Assembly (NCBI GenBank): GCA_014607495.2
Contig: CP053161.1
Location: forward strand, 3,161,615-3,225,614
Length of the DNA stretch: 64,000 nt
Direction: 5' to 3'
DNA from: Carposina sasakii
Taxonomy: Eukaryota > Arthropoda > Insecta > Lepidoptera > Carposinidae
Shown here: in pieces, positions 53,751 to 64,000 of the stretch
Position numbering within the stretch: position 1 is the stretch's first letter
How the letters are laid out: each line of letters opens with the position of its first letter
Made by a program: the position numbers and the translations under genes
Notes under the pieces: generated by a model
The model's database searches: none
What the model saw: the letters and a program-made list of their open reading frames with translations, nothing else
Told to the model about the DNA's origin: nothing

Positions 53751-54344
53751 CAGGGGCCAATTCTTGAAAAGCCTCGAGTTGGAACGAAGCCCCAGGGAGC
53801 AATTCTTAATTTTTTTTGAGCCGAAACGCAACCACTAACGAACCGTTAACGAAACGCGGTGCGAAGCAATATATACTTACCGCTTGAGTAATAAGGTATA
53901 TTTTAACACGCATCGGTCGCGAGTATAACAGAATAAAAATAAATAATATCTGTCTTGTGCTGAAATGTGTCTAATTACGTCATCATAAAGTAATTATAGC
54001 CGCGTGGTGCCGGCAGAGTAGAGTTTGTACCACCCCTGCCTGCCCGTGGGTATCGTACGAGGCGATTAAGTGTTTCCGGGAGGTGGGCAGCAGCGCCTCC
54101 CGTACTGACAACATAGTCCGAAAATCACACTGCGGTCACCAACCCGCCTGCCCAGCGTGGTGACTGTGGGCAAAAACCCCCTGTGGCAGTAGCCTTGTGG
54201 CGTGCCCTGGGGGAGGCCCACGTCCAGCAGTGGACTGCAATAGGCTGATGAGTATAAAGTAATTATTGCTTTGTTCTGAGCGTCTAGAACGGTTCCGTTT
54301 CGGCTTCGTTCCAACTCGAGACTTTTCAAGAATTGGCCCCCAGG
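53751..54344. mobile_element. MITE hosting SINE B
   Basis: GGGGCCAATTCTTGAAAAG and CTTTTCAAGAATTGGCCCC are inverted, continuing through CTCGAGTTGGAACGAAGCC; CAGG is present at both edges. A SINE B copy sits at 53998-54253. Confidence 0.8.
53998..54253 (+). mobile_element. SINE B, full length, nested
   Basis: A 13-bp duplication ATAAAGTAATTAT (53985-53997 and 54254-54266) marks insertion into the surrounding MITE. Intact head and tail (GGACTGCAATAGGCTGATGA). Confidence 0.92.
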
Positions 54345-54440
54345 CACATGACCACATGCTTTCTGAGGTACGAGCTAAACGAAATTACATAATAAAAACC
54401 CGTACATGAAAAAAAATCAGTGATACAGGCCCGTGATTAA

Positions 54441-54640
54441 CGGTCCATTGGTGTAGTAGGTAGTGAGTGACCCTGCCTGCGACGCCATAGGTCCTGGCTT
54501 CGAATCCGGGTAGGTGCAAATATTGATGTTTGTTTCTGAGTCATGGATGATTCTAATCTGTCTATGTATTTATATACCTACCGTTGCTTAGTACTAATGT
54601 GTTGTGAAATGTGTGTGTGTGTGTGTGTGTATGTGCTATA
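54441..54640 (+). mobile_element. SINE A2
   Basis: ACGGTCCATTGGTGTAGTAG, the B-box region GGCTTCGAATCCGGGTAGGT (mutated), GTTTCTGAGTCATGGATG, then a deletion of the CACAAGACCTTAGGG block and a (GT)n run (54610-54630). Confidence 0.85.
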
Positions 54641-55374
54641 CCATTGGGCTGTTCCCGCTTATTAAATGTTGCTTGCTACCTACGAGTGAGTACCTGGTAC
54701 TAAGCCGTGCGTTCTAAGCCAGGGATTATGTATAAGCCGTATTAGCTGCCGGTACTAAATATTTCCTTATACACATTTAAACAGTCTGCAACATTATACC
54801 AAGATTCTTTGTGCCTACGTAGTAACATTTTACAACATACATAATCGGAATTAGGTTCCTAAGACGATCACTCAGATTAAGTTAATATATTCTACCTAAA
54901 ATAAAACTATATCTGCTCAAAATAAATTAAGTTTAATACAATCAAATTAAAAATGTATTTCCGGCGAGTAATAAAATAACACTGTCAAATACTATATAGA
55001 TGTTCGGATATATAAAACAAAAATTAAATTAAATTGAATCGGGATCGTATTTCCCTTTTAACAATGAAATTTTCATAACGAAATTTCGTTATAAATCAAC
55101 AAAAAAAAAACTCCAACTATGCAATACAATATCAAACTCGAAACAAAAGCTATTCAATCGGAAACCAATCCGCATTATTCACGTTTCCCCCAAAACCTGC
55201 GAAATAATCCATTTCCATGGAGTTTTATTTTATTTTCCAGTGAAACTACGAGTGGAATCAATATGCAATTTGTTCTGTAGATTTAACCCTTCAATATGTT
55301 ACATTATGTTTATTTGTAAGCTCGATTTGTTTTATAGGGTTAAAATACACAGGATATTGTACTGAGGCGTTGGT
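54641..55374. other. no gene recognised
   Basis: AT-rich; nothing recognised. Confidence 0.4.
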
Positions 55375-55437
55375 TTTACAAGAATATATCAGCTGCATCT
55401 CCTTCCTTGCATGTCGTAAGAGTCGACTAAGGCCACA
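55375..55437 (+). repeat. family D fragment
   Basis: ATATCAGCTGCATCTCCTTC, TTGCATGTCGTAAGAGTCGA, CTAAGG. The further D piece TTCTAGTGAAGCCCTACATT lies at 55830. Confidence 0.65.
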
Positions 55438-55762
55438 TCCCCATTAGGCGAACAGCCGACTGTTAGCTGACTGACTCTGAGTGGCGTATCGGTCGCTAAT
55501 TTAATATCAACTGAGCGGCGAACTAGAGCGTATTAGCCGCCTAGTGTACATTAGCGAACGGAGCGCCGGCATAGTGCACAAGCTGTCGGTGACTGCGCGC
55601 ATCATTCGCTGCGAATCAGACGCAAACAGAATGAGTCGGCAAGCGAAACGTCGCAAATTGCGTACATTACGCGCTGTATGGACACTCCATTTAAAATGTA
55701 TATGGAGGCAAACTGGAAGCAAACAGCAGCCGCTCACTGTTTGCCCAATGGGAAGTCAGGAG
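55438..55762. mobile_element. MITE, imperfect
   Basis: CCACATCCCCATTAGGCGAA, CAG at the left and CTGTTTGCCCAATGGGAAG at the right are inverted imperfectly. The inside is CpG-rich with GCGAACGGAGCGCCGG. The ~76-87 codon frames on both strands derive from it. Confidence 0.6.
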
Positions 55763-56040
55763 CGTCATCCTGTAGTTTTGCTACCCCTTTTAGTAACACA
55801 GCCATGATTTTCATAAATGTATGTATATTTTCTAGTGAAGCCCTACATTACCACAGGATATTAACCATTACAGGTTTTTAAGTGAGTAAAACAAAGTTAA
55901 ATACGTACGTATGTAAAATCATTCAGGCCTTATCCTCCGCTACACTCTCTCTGTTCAAGATGGCGCCTTACGCTAAATTATATCAATCAATCTATTACAT
56001 CTACATTGAATATAAGCATCGATCTCAAAGTCTCTGGAAT
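55763..56040. other. no gene recognised
   Basis: Nothing beyond the D-related words noted under 55375. Confidence 0.4.
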
Positions 56041-56086
56041 AATAAAATTTGTCTTTGGTCTGATGTTTTTAAAGGAGAACGCTACG
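56041..56086 (+). repeat. 46-bp perfect repeat, upstream copy
   Basis: Identical to 57188-57233 over 46 bp, from AATAAAATTTGTCTTTGGTC to AAAGGAGAACGCTACG. It stands outside the LINE remnant. Confidence 0.95.
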
Positions 56087-56409
56087 CTTCGAACCTAGAG
56101 TCTGGGTAGGCTGACTTTATGGAGGTTTTTCAATAAACAAAGCCGTTGGCCATTATGGTAAACAAAGACTTAACCAACATATTTGTAGCCATGGCTGGGC
56201 ACTTAGTCGTTTGGCCTCGTTGTTAATATACAAATCTCAGGCTATGGTTATTGGTATTTAAGCACAAAAATTTTAAATCAATCTAACATTCCGCAATTAT
56301 TATATAATGGGGTTGTGATACCATACTGAAGTAAGGCCAAGAACTTATGAATGTCTTACATTTGGTCGCAGTTTTAATGTTCGATGGTCACAGGTAGTGA
56401 GGTAAGTAG

Positions 56410-57285
56410 GAAAGTGCATTCCACCTTCCATGCACTTTTAGAACGTCTCCATGGTAATCCTAATTTGCTAAATCCTTTTAGCCGAACATTTACTCAATCC
56501 CTTCTTCTGCCAGATAATAATGAGTTAAGAGTTTAGACTATGCATGTTTGCATCCTGATAATGAGGAGCTGCTCATCCGTCTGTCTATAAAAACTAGAAC
56601 GTCTTCAAAATTTTCAGGGTATTCCTTACTGCAAGTATGACTGTCAATGTCAACTCAATTTCGGAAAGAGCAAAGGTGGCTCCCAATCGACTTCGCCGGA
56701 ATGTTCACATACTAACACTTCTATTTAAAATTTTATACCATATACCCTGTCAGCCTGATATGGTCTTTTTTACAGCGATTTGATTATCTGTTCTCAAGAG
56801 ATCGCCCACTACGATCAGCTACTACTTCTCTTCTTAAAACTCCCCGTCATCTATTCTGTTGCATATGACTACTCCTACACTGTCTATGCAGTCAAGCTGT
56901 GGAACTCACTACCGCACACCATACGTGATTGTCCTACAATTGACATCTTTAAGAGACAAGTAAAGGCATACATACCTTTCTCTTCCTTAGGGTCTGTCGG
57001 TTATTTTATTATTGTAAGATACTTTTATTGTAAGTCTATGTAGGTAAGGTTTATTATATGTAGATATGTATTATTATGTAGGTATACGTATTGATATTAT
57101 GAGGTTTATGTAAGTATATTTATTTGGTATTGTGTACAACGTGAGAAATCTCTTATAGGGATAAGCGCCTTTGTACATTCAATATTTAATAAAATTTGTC
57201 TTTGGTCTGATGTTTTTAAAGGAGAACGCTACGTAAAATGTTTTTCCATATAAAATGTCTGTGTACAATAAAGAATAAAGAAACA
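56410..57285 (+). pseudogene. CR1/Jockey-like LINE 3' part
   Basis: Blocks in shifting frames follow the usual order of a non-LTR reverse transcriptase carboxy half: QSLLLP (56492), PDNEELLIRLSIKT (~56555-56598), ERAKVAPNRLRRNVHILTLL (~56667-56725), FKILYHIPCQPD, then YTVYAVKLWNSLP and IDIFKRQVKAYI (56870-56975, within an 87-codon frame starting 56780). The 3' UTR ends GTGTACAATAAAGAATAAAG. The polymerase core is absent. A 46-bp foreign block interrupts the UTR. Non-functional. Confidence 0.75.
57188..57233 (+). repeat. 46-bp perfect repeat, copy inside the LINE UTR
   Basis: Interrupts the UTR between CCTTTGTACATTCAATATTT and TAAAATGTTTTTCC; identical to 56041-56086. Confidence 0.95.
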
Positions 57286-57604
57286 AAGCATTAAATACTC
57301 GTACATATAAATACAAAATTTCTGAGTCTTTTCACACAAAAATACACTTGTATACGAGTTCAGTGCACGAAAAAAACAATTAAAGCTGAAACCTCAACAA
57401 CTCTTAATTCGCTACAAAGAGACCACGGTATTGCCACGGACGGGAGGCAACGTGAGGGTCACTAGAGGCCAGGAGGAACAGAGAGGAGGTGGCCTCACAA
57501 ACCGTACCGCAGATTAGCTTATTTTTACCGGGCTGCGCCAGAAGGACGATTGTTTTTGAGTGTATGTAATGTACTCGTATGTATACGAGTATTTCTTTGG
57601 CACG
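57286..57604. other. no gene recognised
   Basis: 57409-57545 is less AT-rich (CGGGAGGCAACGTGAGGGTC) with GGGCTGCGCCAGAAGGACGA, probably another dispersed repeat. No second copy here. Confidence 0.35.
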
Positions 57605-57612
57605 CTCTAGAG

Positions 57613-57949
57613 CAGTGGTTCCCAATTAGTGGTACACGTACCCCCAGGGGTACGCAAGGTTGCATCAAGGAGTACACGGCGCGTACCAAAAAAAAAAACA
57701 AAATTACTAAAATTACCAAAAAATATTTATACAACCAGATTTTTCAGAGTTGTGCAAAAGAAAAACTTGCCCGTTTGTCACATTAATAAAACTGGTATTC
57801 TCTGTCATCTTGTATTGCATTTTGATAGCAATAAATTCTAAATACATCTGATTTCGTCTCTTATTTATTTATCGTTCCTGCAATAGGGGTACGCGATTTT
57901 GAGGTCTTTCTTAGAGTGGCACGTAGAAAAAACTAATTGGGAACCACTG
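57613..57949. mobile_element. hAT-type MITE with perfect 8-bp duplication
   Basis: CAGTGGTTCCCAATTAGTGG and CTAATTGGGAACCACTG are inverted, flanked by CTCTAGAG at 57605-57612 and 57950-57957. The inside GGTACACGTACCCCCAGGGG and AATAGGGGTACGCG are inverted as well. Encodes nothing; the 70-codon frame within is by-product. The duplication is itself a palindrome (CTCTAGAG). Confidence 0.93.
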
Positions 57950-57957
57950 CTCTAGAG

Positions 57958-58912
57958 CCTAAACAACTTGTCGCATTTGAGCTTAAGAAGTAGCTAACAT
58001 TAGAGTCGGGTTTTTTTCTATAAGTAAATGATCATCTAACCCGTGGTAACCGGTTGCTAAACGTCATAGGACGACAACGCGACAATTCAAAGACTACTAT
58101 TTTGTAATCTGTCGATAAACAGACCACGTCAGTACCTAGTTATATGTCTACATTAAACATCGCATGTCTTCTCCATACTTCTTCCACGGTTGCGGGACAC
58201 AAATTAGTCCCGTAACACGAGCGCAGCCCACCATTTAGCTGTGTTGCCGCATCTCTCATTTCTACCATTCCCTACCATTTGCAGCAATTCCCCTCGAAAC
58301 TGCCGAGTTGGCAGCCAATCCCGGTGGTTTGGGTTTTGCATTCGGAGTTTCGGGAATTGTCCGTGAATTATGCGTACGATCCTGTTTTTATTTTGGGTAA
58401 ATTGTAATTATTGGGATAGAAAAACTTGCATGAAAGAATCCCATAAATAACGTGATAAAAGGCAGGACGATGATGATGATGAAGTTAGGTATAACCTTCG
58501 ATAATTTCAGTCTTTTCTTTTCAAGTTTAATGAAAACTATGATTATTATTATAACTTTAAGGTTTCATTCCTACATGGTGATACAATCTTTTCTATTATC
58601 TTAAGGTAATAAGCAAACGTCTAACTAAATTAAACCTCGTTTATCCTAGTTGACAACTAGTTATATTCCGAAACAACAATTTTCCAACTCTGACTGTAAC
58701 TCCTGCGCTCGACATCCCATTACAAGTTCTAAACGTTCTTGCCATGCTGCGGTCAAACAACAAATCGGACCTTCGAGAAACTTTCTGTGTTAATTATTTG
58801 TTTATTGGTTACTTTACAGGTACCTAAGTATTATTACTTTTAATTAACTTTTCGTGAATGAGTAGTTTATTCAATCATAAACATAATTGGAAAGAATTTC
58901 TGTCTGTTACAG
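57958..58912. other. no gene recognised
   Basis: 58180-58370 is less AT-rich, with stops in all frames. Confidence 0.4.
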
Positions 58913-59174
58913 ATCATCATCATCAGCCTATTGCAGTCCACTGCTGGACGTAGGCCTCCCCCAGGGCACGCCACAAGGCTACTGCCACAGGCGGGTTTTG
59001 CCCATAGTCACCACGCTGGGCAGGCGGGTTGGTGACCGCAGTGTGATTTTCGGACTATGTTGTCAACACGGGAGGCGCTGCCGCCCACCTCCCGGAAACC
59101 CTTAATCGCCTCGTACGATACCCACGGGCTGACATGGGGTGGTACGAATTCTACTCTGCCGGCACCACGCAGCA
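58913..59174 (-). mobile_element. SINE B, full length
   Basis: The minus strand runs from GCTGCGTGGTGCCGGCAGAG to AGGCTGATGATGATGATC. The head has the GAATTCGTACCACCCCATGT variant (as at 27612), the body the CCGAAAATCACACTGCGG variant (as at 4185), so it combines the two sub-types. Confidence 0.9.
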
Positions 59175-59465
59175 TCGCCAGTTAGATATTACTCAAATGG
59201 TTATCACTTTCTAACCAACAGAGATTAAAGTTGAATACAAACCAACTAAAAACACATACTTACTTAACAACTGTCTTTAAAAACCACTTCCAGTTTCCAC
59301 AACTTTTAGAATACTAAGCCCGGCGACTTTCACGTGATGGGCATTAGATAATTGTCGGAGCGAACACTCTAGGAAATTCAAGGATGTGTCTGCAGAAAAT
59401 TCAAAGAACAATTTAGGAAAACCCAAGCTTATATTATGTAAGTAATATGGGATGGTATCACTATA
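59175..59465. other. no gene recognised
   Basis: Nothing recognised. Confidence 0.4.
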
Positions 59466-59738
59466 CAGGCTGTGTCACGTTCCCGAAACACGGAATCTCC
59501 TCATCATCACGATCATTTTTCTCTATGGGTTGGGAAGTGTGTGGTTTCCATTATCCAAAGTTGAGTAAATAGACGTTTTTCTGCATAAATGCACATAGAC
59601 AGCAAGATTTTTTCACGTATTAATATCTGTCTATAAATAAACTAGATATTGTTTAATTAAAAAAAAAAATCCCAGCATCAACTCTATTTTATGTATAGAA
59701 TACCACCCTTCGTTAAGGTGACTCAAAAAAACATCCTG
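59466..59738 (+). mobile_element. MITE H (TA target), shortened
   Basis: TA flanks; CAGGCTGTGTCACGTTCCCG, GGAATCTCCTCATCATCACG, CACCCTTCGTTAAGGTG, AAACATCCTG. Confidence 0.75.
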
Positions 59739-59740
59739 TA

Positions 59741-61204
59741 TGTGTCACAAGCATGAGGGTTTGTGATTATTCGTATATAAGCTTTTAGCATCACCTACTC
59801 GATTATAAGCCTCATCCGTTACATACAGTTATCTAAAAGGTAATATATTACAGCAATAAAGTATACTAAAATAAGATTAAAATTATATTTTTATTTTTTA
59901 GTACGGGGCGTTTTCCGTTGAATGATTCGCGACAATCGACTCCTTATCTCAAAAAAGTAACTCAATAACGTCACGTAAACAAGTGAAATTAAACTCACCG
60001 CAAATCTGGCAATATAAACGGTATGAATAAATGGATTTCCCTCAGCAAGATTAATGTTTTTTTACACAAACGTTGAGCGCGTTTATACCACCCACGGATG
60101 AAAGCTGATCTCCTGCGCTGATGACACTGGTGTAAAGGTTATCGTACACAATGCTAATCTTACTCGTTGCTATGTTGTTATACAGATGCTTAGAAAATAC
60201 TTTAAGAACCTACGCACAAAATGGCAAAGGGCAAAGGGAAAATTTTATGGCCAGCAGCTTTATAATGGAATTATCATATATTTCGCTTAACGTTTCTTTG
60301 GAAATATGATATGTAATTTTACGAACCTATGTATAGTACATAATAATATACTGATATAGTATTGACCATAGGTACTAGATCTGACTGCTCTGTCATATGT
60401 TAATGTTATTATGTTGCTAATATGGCCGAGCCATTGTCTAAAACAATTTTGGGAATTAATGGCAAGATCTTTAAAAAAATACGAATTAATCAGCCCTTCA
60501 ACACAAAAATACAGTCTAAATATAAAACATTGAATAATGCAAAACCGTATCAAAATGAAACACATTATGGAAATAAGAACACAAGTATAACATTGCTAAT
60601 GGTCAAAATGTGAACTAAAATAGTTTCAAATTGAGTTCGTACAACAACAAAACATAAATTGACTTCCACATAGCAAGTGGTGCCGCCACACACTGCCCCA
60701 AGCTATGCCAGCCACATTCGTGACTACGTGGAACTGTGCATTAGCATAGGATCCGTGAAAGCAGTACAGCATATTTCTTCACGAGTGCGAAAGGAAGGTG
60801 AAACACGTCGGCATTTCCACTAGATAAGCAACTTTTATTATAAGAATTCTGCGTTACTGCGATATTCAACGAGAATGAATAAATCATGGAAACTTTCAGA
60901 CGCTTTCGGAGATTTCGACTGACCGAGCAATCTGTAAAAAGATGGAAAAAATATCTGTTCCAATTCCAATGAAATGCGATCTGCTTTATATTTATGAAGA
61001 TAGTGTTACTGGATCTAGAAAAATCGTTTTTAAGGTCTCTATTTATCTTGAAAAGTTTTGTTACTATGCAAGGTTTTTCTAAGGAATCTAATATAACGCA
61101 CAGACTCATATGTTTAAATAGTTATAAATATCTTGCTATACTCGTACACTCGTAAGACAATATAAAATATTATATAAAATATTAATATAACATTATAAAA
61201 TATT
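59741..61204. other. no gene called; 122-codon minus-strand frame
   Basis: 60741-61109 (minus) is open for 122 codons, cysteine- and serine-rich, ending GNADVFHLPFALVKKYAVLL and SRILC. I recognise no domain, and there is no splice or promoter context. Elsewhere nothing recognised. Confidence 0.3.
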
Positions 61205-61350
61205 AATAAGAAAATCAAAATCAATGAATTTATTTCATGTAAAATCTGTACATGAAATAAATTCATTGGTACTTACAGGCCCGTGACTGGGATCGAACTT
61301 ACGCCTCCCGCTTGGAAGGTGCACGTTTTAACCACTGGGCTATCACCTAA
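61205..61350 (-). mobile_element. tRNA-headed SINE with terminal hairpin
   Basis: On the minus strand, GGTGATAGCCCAGTGGTTAA (A box) and AAGTTCGATCCCAGTCACGG (B box) form a tRNA-like head, followed by CCTGTAAGTACCAATGAATT. Next to it AATGAATTTATTTCATGTA and TACATGAAATAAATTCATT (61223-61268) are a perfect hairpin. Different from A1 and A2. Confidence 0.7.
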
Positions 61351-61708
61351 ATATAACAAGAATACCAACCACTATGTTACTACTACAGTATGGCGACTGA
61401 AAGTAGTACATTGTACATAGAACCATCATACAACACACGGAAACGTGCCAAGTGACAAACAAACAACAAGTTACGAACAAACATGTACACATAACACGTA
61501 TTGTTACCTGCATCGCTGTGACATGTGTAGAACTTGTAACATAGAAATGTAACAGAGTTACATGTTACATTGACCACTGTGTAACTTACTTGTCGATTGC
61601 GATTAAAATGTTGTTCTCACTTTATAAAACTAAGGTTCTTGCACAAATATAGATAATACTGGACTCGCTTTGTACATGGCAGGCATCCTCGGAGATATTA
61701 TATATTCT
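61351..61708. other. no gene recognised
   Basis: Nothing recognised. Confidence 0.4.
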
Positions 61709-62041
61709 TCTATACATATAATAAAAATGTAACGGATCGCTGTCTGTACATGGAAGATATATGAGAAAAAATATTATAGGAGACCTTTATTAACGCAATA
61801 GTACCAAAAGAATGATTTTTGGATTTTTTGTCTGTTTGTCGGTTTGTCTGTGCGTTTGTGCACGCTAATCTCAGAAACGGCTGAACCGATTTCGATGCAG
61901 TTTTCAGAAATATATTGTGACAGGTCCCACTTAACATACAGGCTACTTTTAATCCCGGGAAAATGTTTTTAACCCGGATACTTTAGATTTTTTGTTTTTT
62001 TTTCTGTAGTTCACGCGGACGGAGTCGCGGGCGTCCACTAG
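61709..62041 (+). mobile_element. Helitron (Lep1-like), complete
   Basis: TCTATACATATAATAAAAAT at the start; ATGGAAGATATATGAG; CGCTAATCTCAGAAACGGCT, GAACCGATTTCGATGCAGTT; end GAGTCGCGGGCGTCCACTAG-T. The base before TC is T, not the usual A, so the 5' boundary is uncertain by a few bases. Confidence 0.88.
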
Positions 62042-62614
62042 TACTGTAATAAATATAGTAATTTTCGAAATGAGACACCATCATGTGTGTTCCTATCGTA
62101 TCTAAGTATTTCTCCCTATGTCTATTGTCTTGTTCTATGTTGTTCCTGTCTGTATATGTGTCATTTTTAAATAAATATTTTTCCATTCTATTCATTCATG
62201 GTTCTAAAGAGTGACTTGTCCGATCTTCAGTATGGTTTAGTATTCGTGGATAAAATGGTATAAAAAGCAGTGAATTATATCTATACTAATTCTATGATTA
62301 ACTAACACACAAATCTAATTCCCGGCTCAATTTAAAGCAATGTCAGTAAACAAACAAACTTGTAGTGGGAGTAACAACCTGACCGCTCTGTCCCGTTTAA
62401 TTAAGGTAAAACCAAATCACTTCACTAAGTGCATGCAGGTACAGGCTACAAAGGCGAATGGGCAAAGCCTATTGTCCGTCTGTACGACATCTGAACGTAG
62501 TAGGTACGAGATTCTAGGATATACGCGTTTTAAAACGCGGATTAGAAAAAAAAACTATTCGAAAATAATAACACGACCTGCTTTCCCGTAATGTAAAGTG
62601 GGAAACACTCTTTG
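62042..62614. other. no gene recognised
   Basis: An 83-codon plus-strand frame (62340-62591) shows no motif. Confidence 0.4.
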
Positions 62615-62621
62615 TAAATTG

Positions 62622-62761
62622 ATATTGAGATGGTAAAATTCGTCATCCGAGTAATTGACCCGGTAGCTCAGTGGTTAGAGCGCTAGCACGGTATGCAGAG
62701 GTCGTGGGTTCGATTCCCACTCCGGTGAGGAATTTTTTCCATTTCTTTATTAATAATTTTA
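62622..62761 (+). mobile_element. A1 retroposon, 5' truncated
   Basis: A 7-bp duplication TAAATTG (62615-62621, 62762-62768). Starts just upstream of GAGATGGTAAAATTCGTCAT, then the tRNA-like unit with an intact B box (GGTTCGATTCC) and TTCTTTATTAATAATTTTA. The youngest-looking tRNA unit after that at 999. Confidence 0.85.
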
Positions 62762-62768
62762 TAAATTG

Positions 62769-63155
62769 TTTTTTGTCGAAATATTTATAATATTAGTATG
62801 ATCATATCTAACTACACGAGTTTACATGTGTACTTATATTATACCCATAGGTTAATGCTACAATAAGGTAGTGCAATTCAAATGTAATTGAAAATCATAG
62901 AAAAAACATTAAAAGACGCCAACTATAATGTTCATACTCGTACCCCCTGCAAACCCCTACCCTCTGCTACCCTCAATCACAAGCCATTCATCCTCTCACT
63001 ACACTTTAAACTGCGGAAAATCCGAAGGTTTTTCGTTTCATCCGTGCTTGTTATGTTTTTAGAGTTTATCAGCTTTTGTTACTGACCATTGTTTGGTTTA
63101 ATAGCGATGCGTGATTTGAATGTGGGTAGTTAAAATGACGGGATTTTACTGTGCT
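62769..63155. other. no gene recognised
   Basis: Nothing recognised. Confidence 0.4.
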
Positions 63156-63160
63156 TTGGG

Positions 63161-63840
63161 GTAAAGAATATGTTTTCTACTATATTCTCCCAAATATGGA
63201 ACCCACAATATGAGGTATATAATACACGCATAGAAAAAATACAAAAAAGATTTCTTAGGTTTTTGGACTTCAAGGCTAAAAAATGGTCACTAAATTATGA
63301 GCACCGCCTAAAACGTTACCATTTTCTACCACTTTCTTTGCATCGTAAGGTAAATGATGTTTCCTACCTTATATATCTAGCCAATAGTAGTATTGATAGT
63401 CCTGAATTATTATCGAAGATAGGACTCCGAACAAATACTCTTAACCTCCGGCAAAGACCCATACTAAATGTTGAATTTTTTAGCACGAAGTACAGACGTA
63501 ACTCGTTTCTGCTACGTAGCTGCAATACATTTAATAAGTTAAGTTCTGACCATAATTTTGACCTATTCTGTAGCAGCACAGCAGCTATTAAGCGATCGAT
63601 TACAGAGGGGTATTTTGGGGCACTGGATGGCGACGGTTGATTCTCGCTGTTAGCAAGATTTTTTTATTATTTAAATTTTGTCATAGTGTAATTTTTACCA
63701 GTGTAGTTTGTACCTAATGTTACCTGCTATATTGTAACTAAAAGTGGAAGTTAGTAATTGGCATATTGTTTCTGTCTTGATATGTATATAGTCGTAAGCT
63801 GTTAACTTTCCGAAAAATAAATAAATAAATAATAAAAAAT
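63161..63840 (+). pseudogene. Jockey-type LINE, 5' truncated; ORF 63170-63640
   Basis: The frame 63170-63640 (156 codons, the longest in the window) has no stop. It reads FSQIWNPQYEVYNTRIEKIQ, KRFLRFLDFK, then YEHRLKRYHFLPLSLHRKVN, DVSYLIYLANSSIDSPEL, LNLRQRPI, FFSTKYRRNSFLLRSCNTFN and IKRSI. The ...Q.WNP.Y..Y..RIE.IQKRFLR pattern and the following R..L..LSL..R...D segment are the carboxy third of Jockey/CR1-group reverse transcriptases. The catalytic core and ORF1 are absent, and the ATG is internal to the original protein. The 3' UTR ends in an (AATA)n tail at 63817-63840. The open frame suggests a recent insertion. Confidence 0.85.
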
Positions 63841-64000
63841 ATATATATACGCGTAATGTATTAGGGATGTACAAGACTCGAGGCGTCGAGTCCTATTTTT
63901 GAAGCCTCGATGGCAAGACTCAGTAAGCGCGGTAGGCACGGGGTCCCAAGCCTACATGAACCACGAGCTCTCTGAACCATGCGTCGAGGCTTTAAAAGGG
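63841..64000. other. window edge, possible repeat start
   Basis: ACTCGAGGCGTCGAGT (63873-63888) is a near-palindrome, and GCGTCGAGGCTTTAAAAGGG at the edge repeats its core. Probably the start of an element cut off by the window. Confidence 0.3.

Noticed and set aside
57629..57841. Basic 70-codon protein
   Set aside because: It lies entirely within the hAT-type MITE and its lysines come from an A-run.

Overview
The window looks like nuclear DNA of a moth or butterfly (Lepidoptera): AT-rich, with no host gene that I can recognise, and packed with repeat families typical of lepidopteran genomes. These include Lep1-type Helitrons ending in CTAG-T, tRNA-like SINEs, RTE and Jockey/CR1-like LINE fragments, hAT, TA-target and TTAA-target MITEs, and a long repeat bounded by AGGGTTCCGTAC. 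The longest open frame (156 codons, near 63.2-63.6 kb) is the carboxy end of a LINE reverse transcriptase. I read the window as intergenic or intronic sequence shaped by transposons. Family letters (A1, A2, B, C, D, F, G, H, I) are my own labels, assigned by comparing copies within the window.

Layout. 0-6 kb: an A1 retroposon nested in an A2 SINE, an H MITE, a duplicated segment around tandem Helitron pieces, a long foldback MITE, SINE B and a Helitron. 6-14 kb: further A1, A2 and B copies, a TTAA foldback, a C retroposon and an inverted SINE B pair. 14-21 kb: three inverted-repeat elements, one with repeated TTCATGAA-core palindromes; a CCAAT-box cluster; a frameshifted RTE reverse transcriptase on the minus strand. 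21-30 kb: Helitrons, adjacent TA-target MITEs H and I, two Jockey/CR1-like LINE tails, and a triple nest (SINE inside MITE inside Helitron). 30-42 kb: a GC-rich foldback, a hAT MITE, two long F copies, one split by a 912-bp TTAA element. 42-54 kb: sparse, with a GC-rich patch, two palindromic G MITEs, RTE tails and a Helitron/F mosaic. 54-64 kb: SINE B inside a MITE, a LINE remnant with a 46-bp templated duplication, a hAT MITE with a perfect 8-bp target duplication, and a LINE near the right end.

Relations. The RTE LINE tail at 49.8-50.0 kb shares its last ~55 bp with SINE B, suggesting that this LINE's enzymes mobilise SINE B. A1, B and C carry 7-13 bp target duplications, so they are retroposons. 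No complete transposase, Rep/helicase or reverse transcriptase is present, so every element here depends on enzymes encoded elsewhere or is dead. Family names beyond what the termini and target duplications show are from general knowledge and were not searched. Stretches marked as having no recognised gene may still hold short exons that cannot be found without transcripts or homology.
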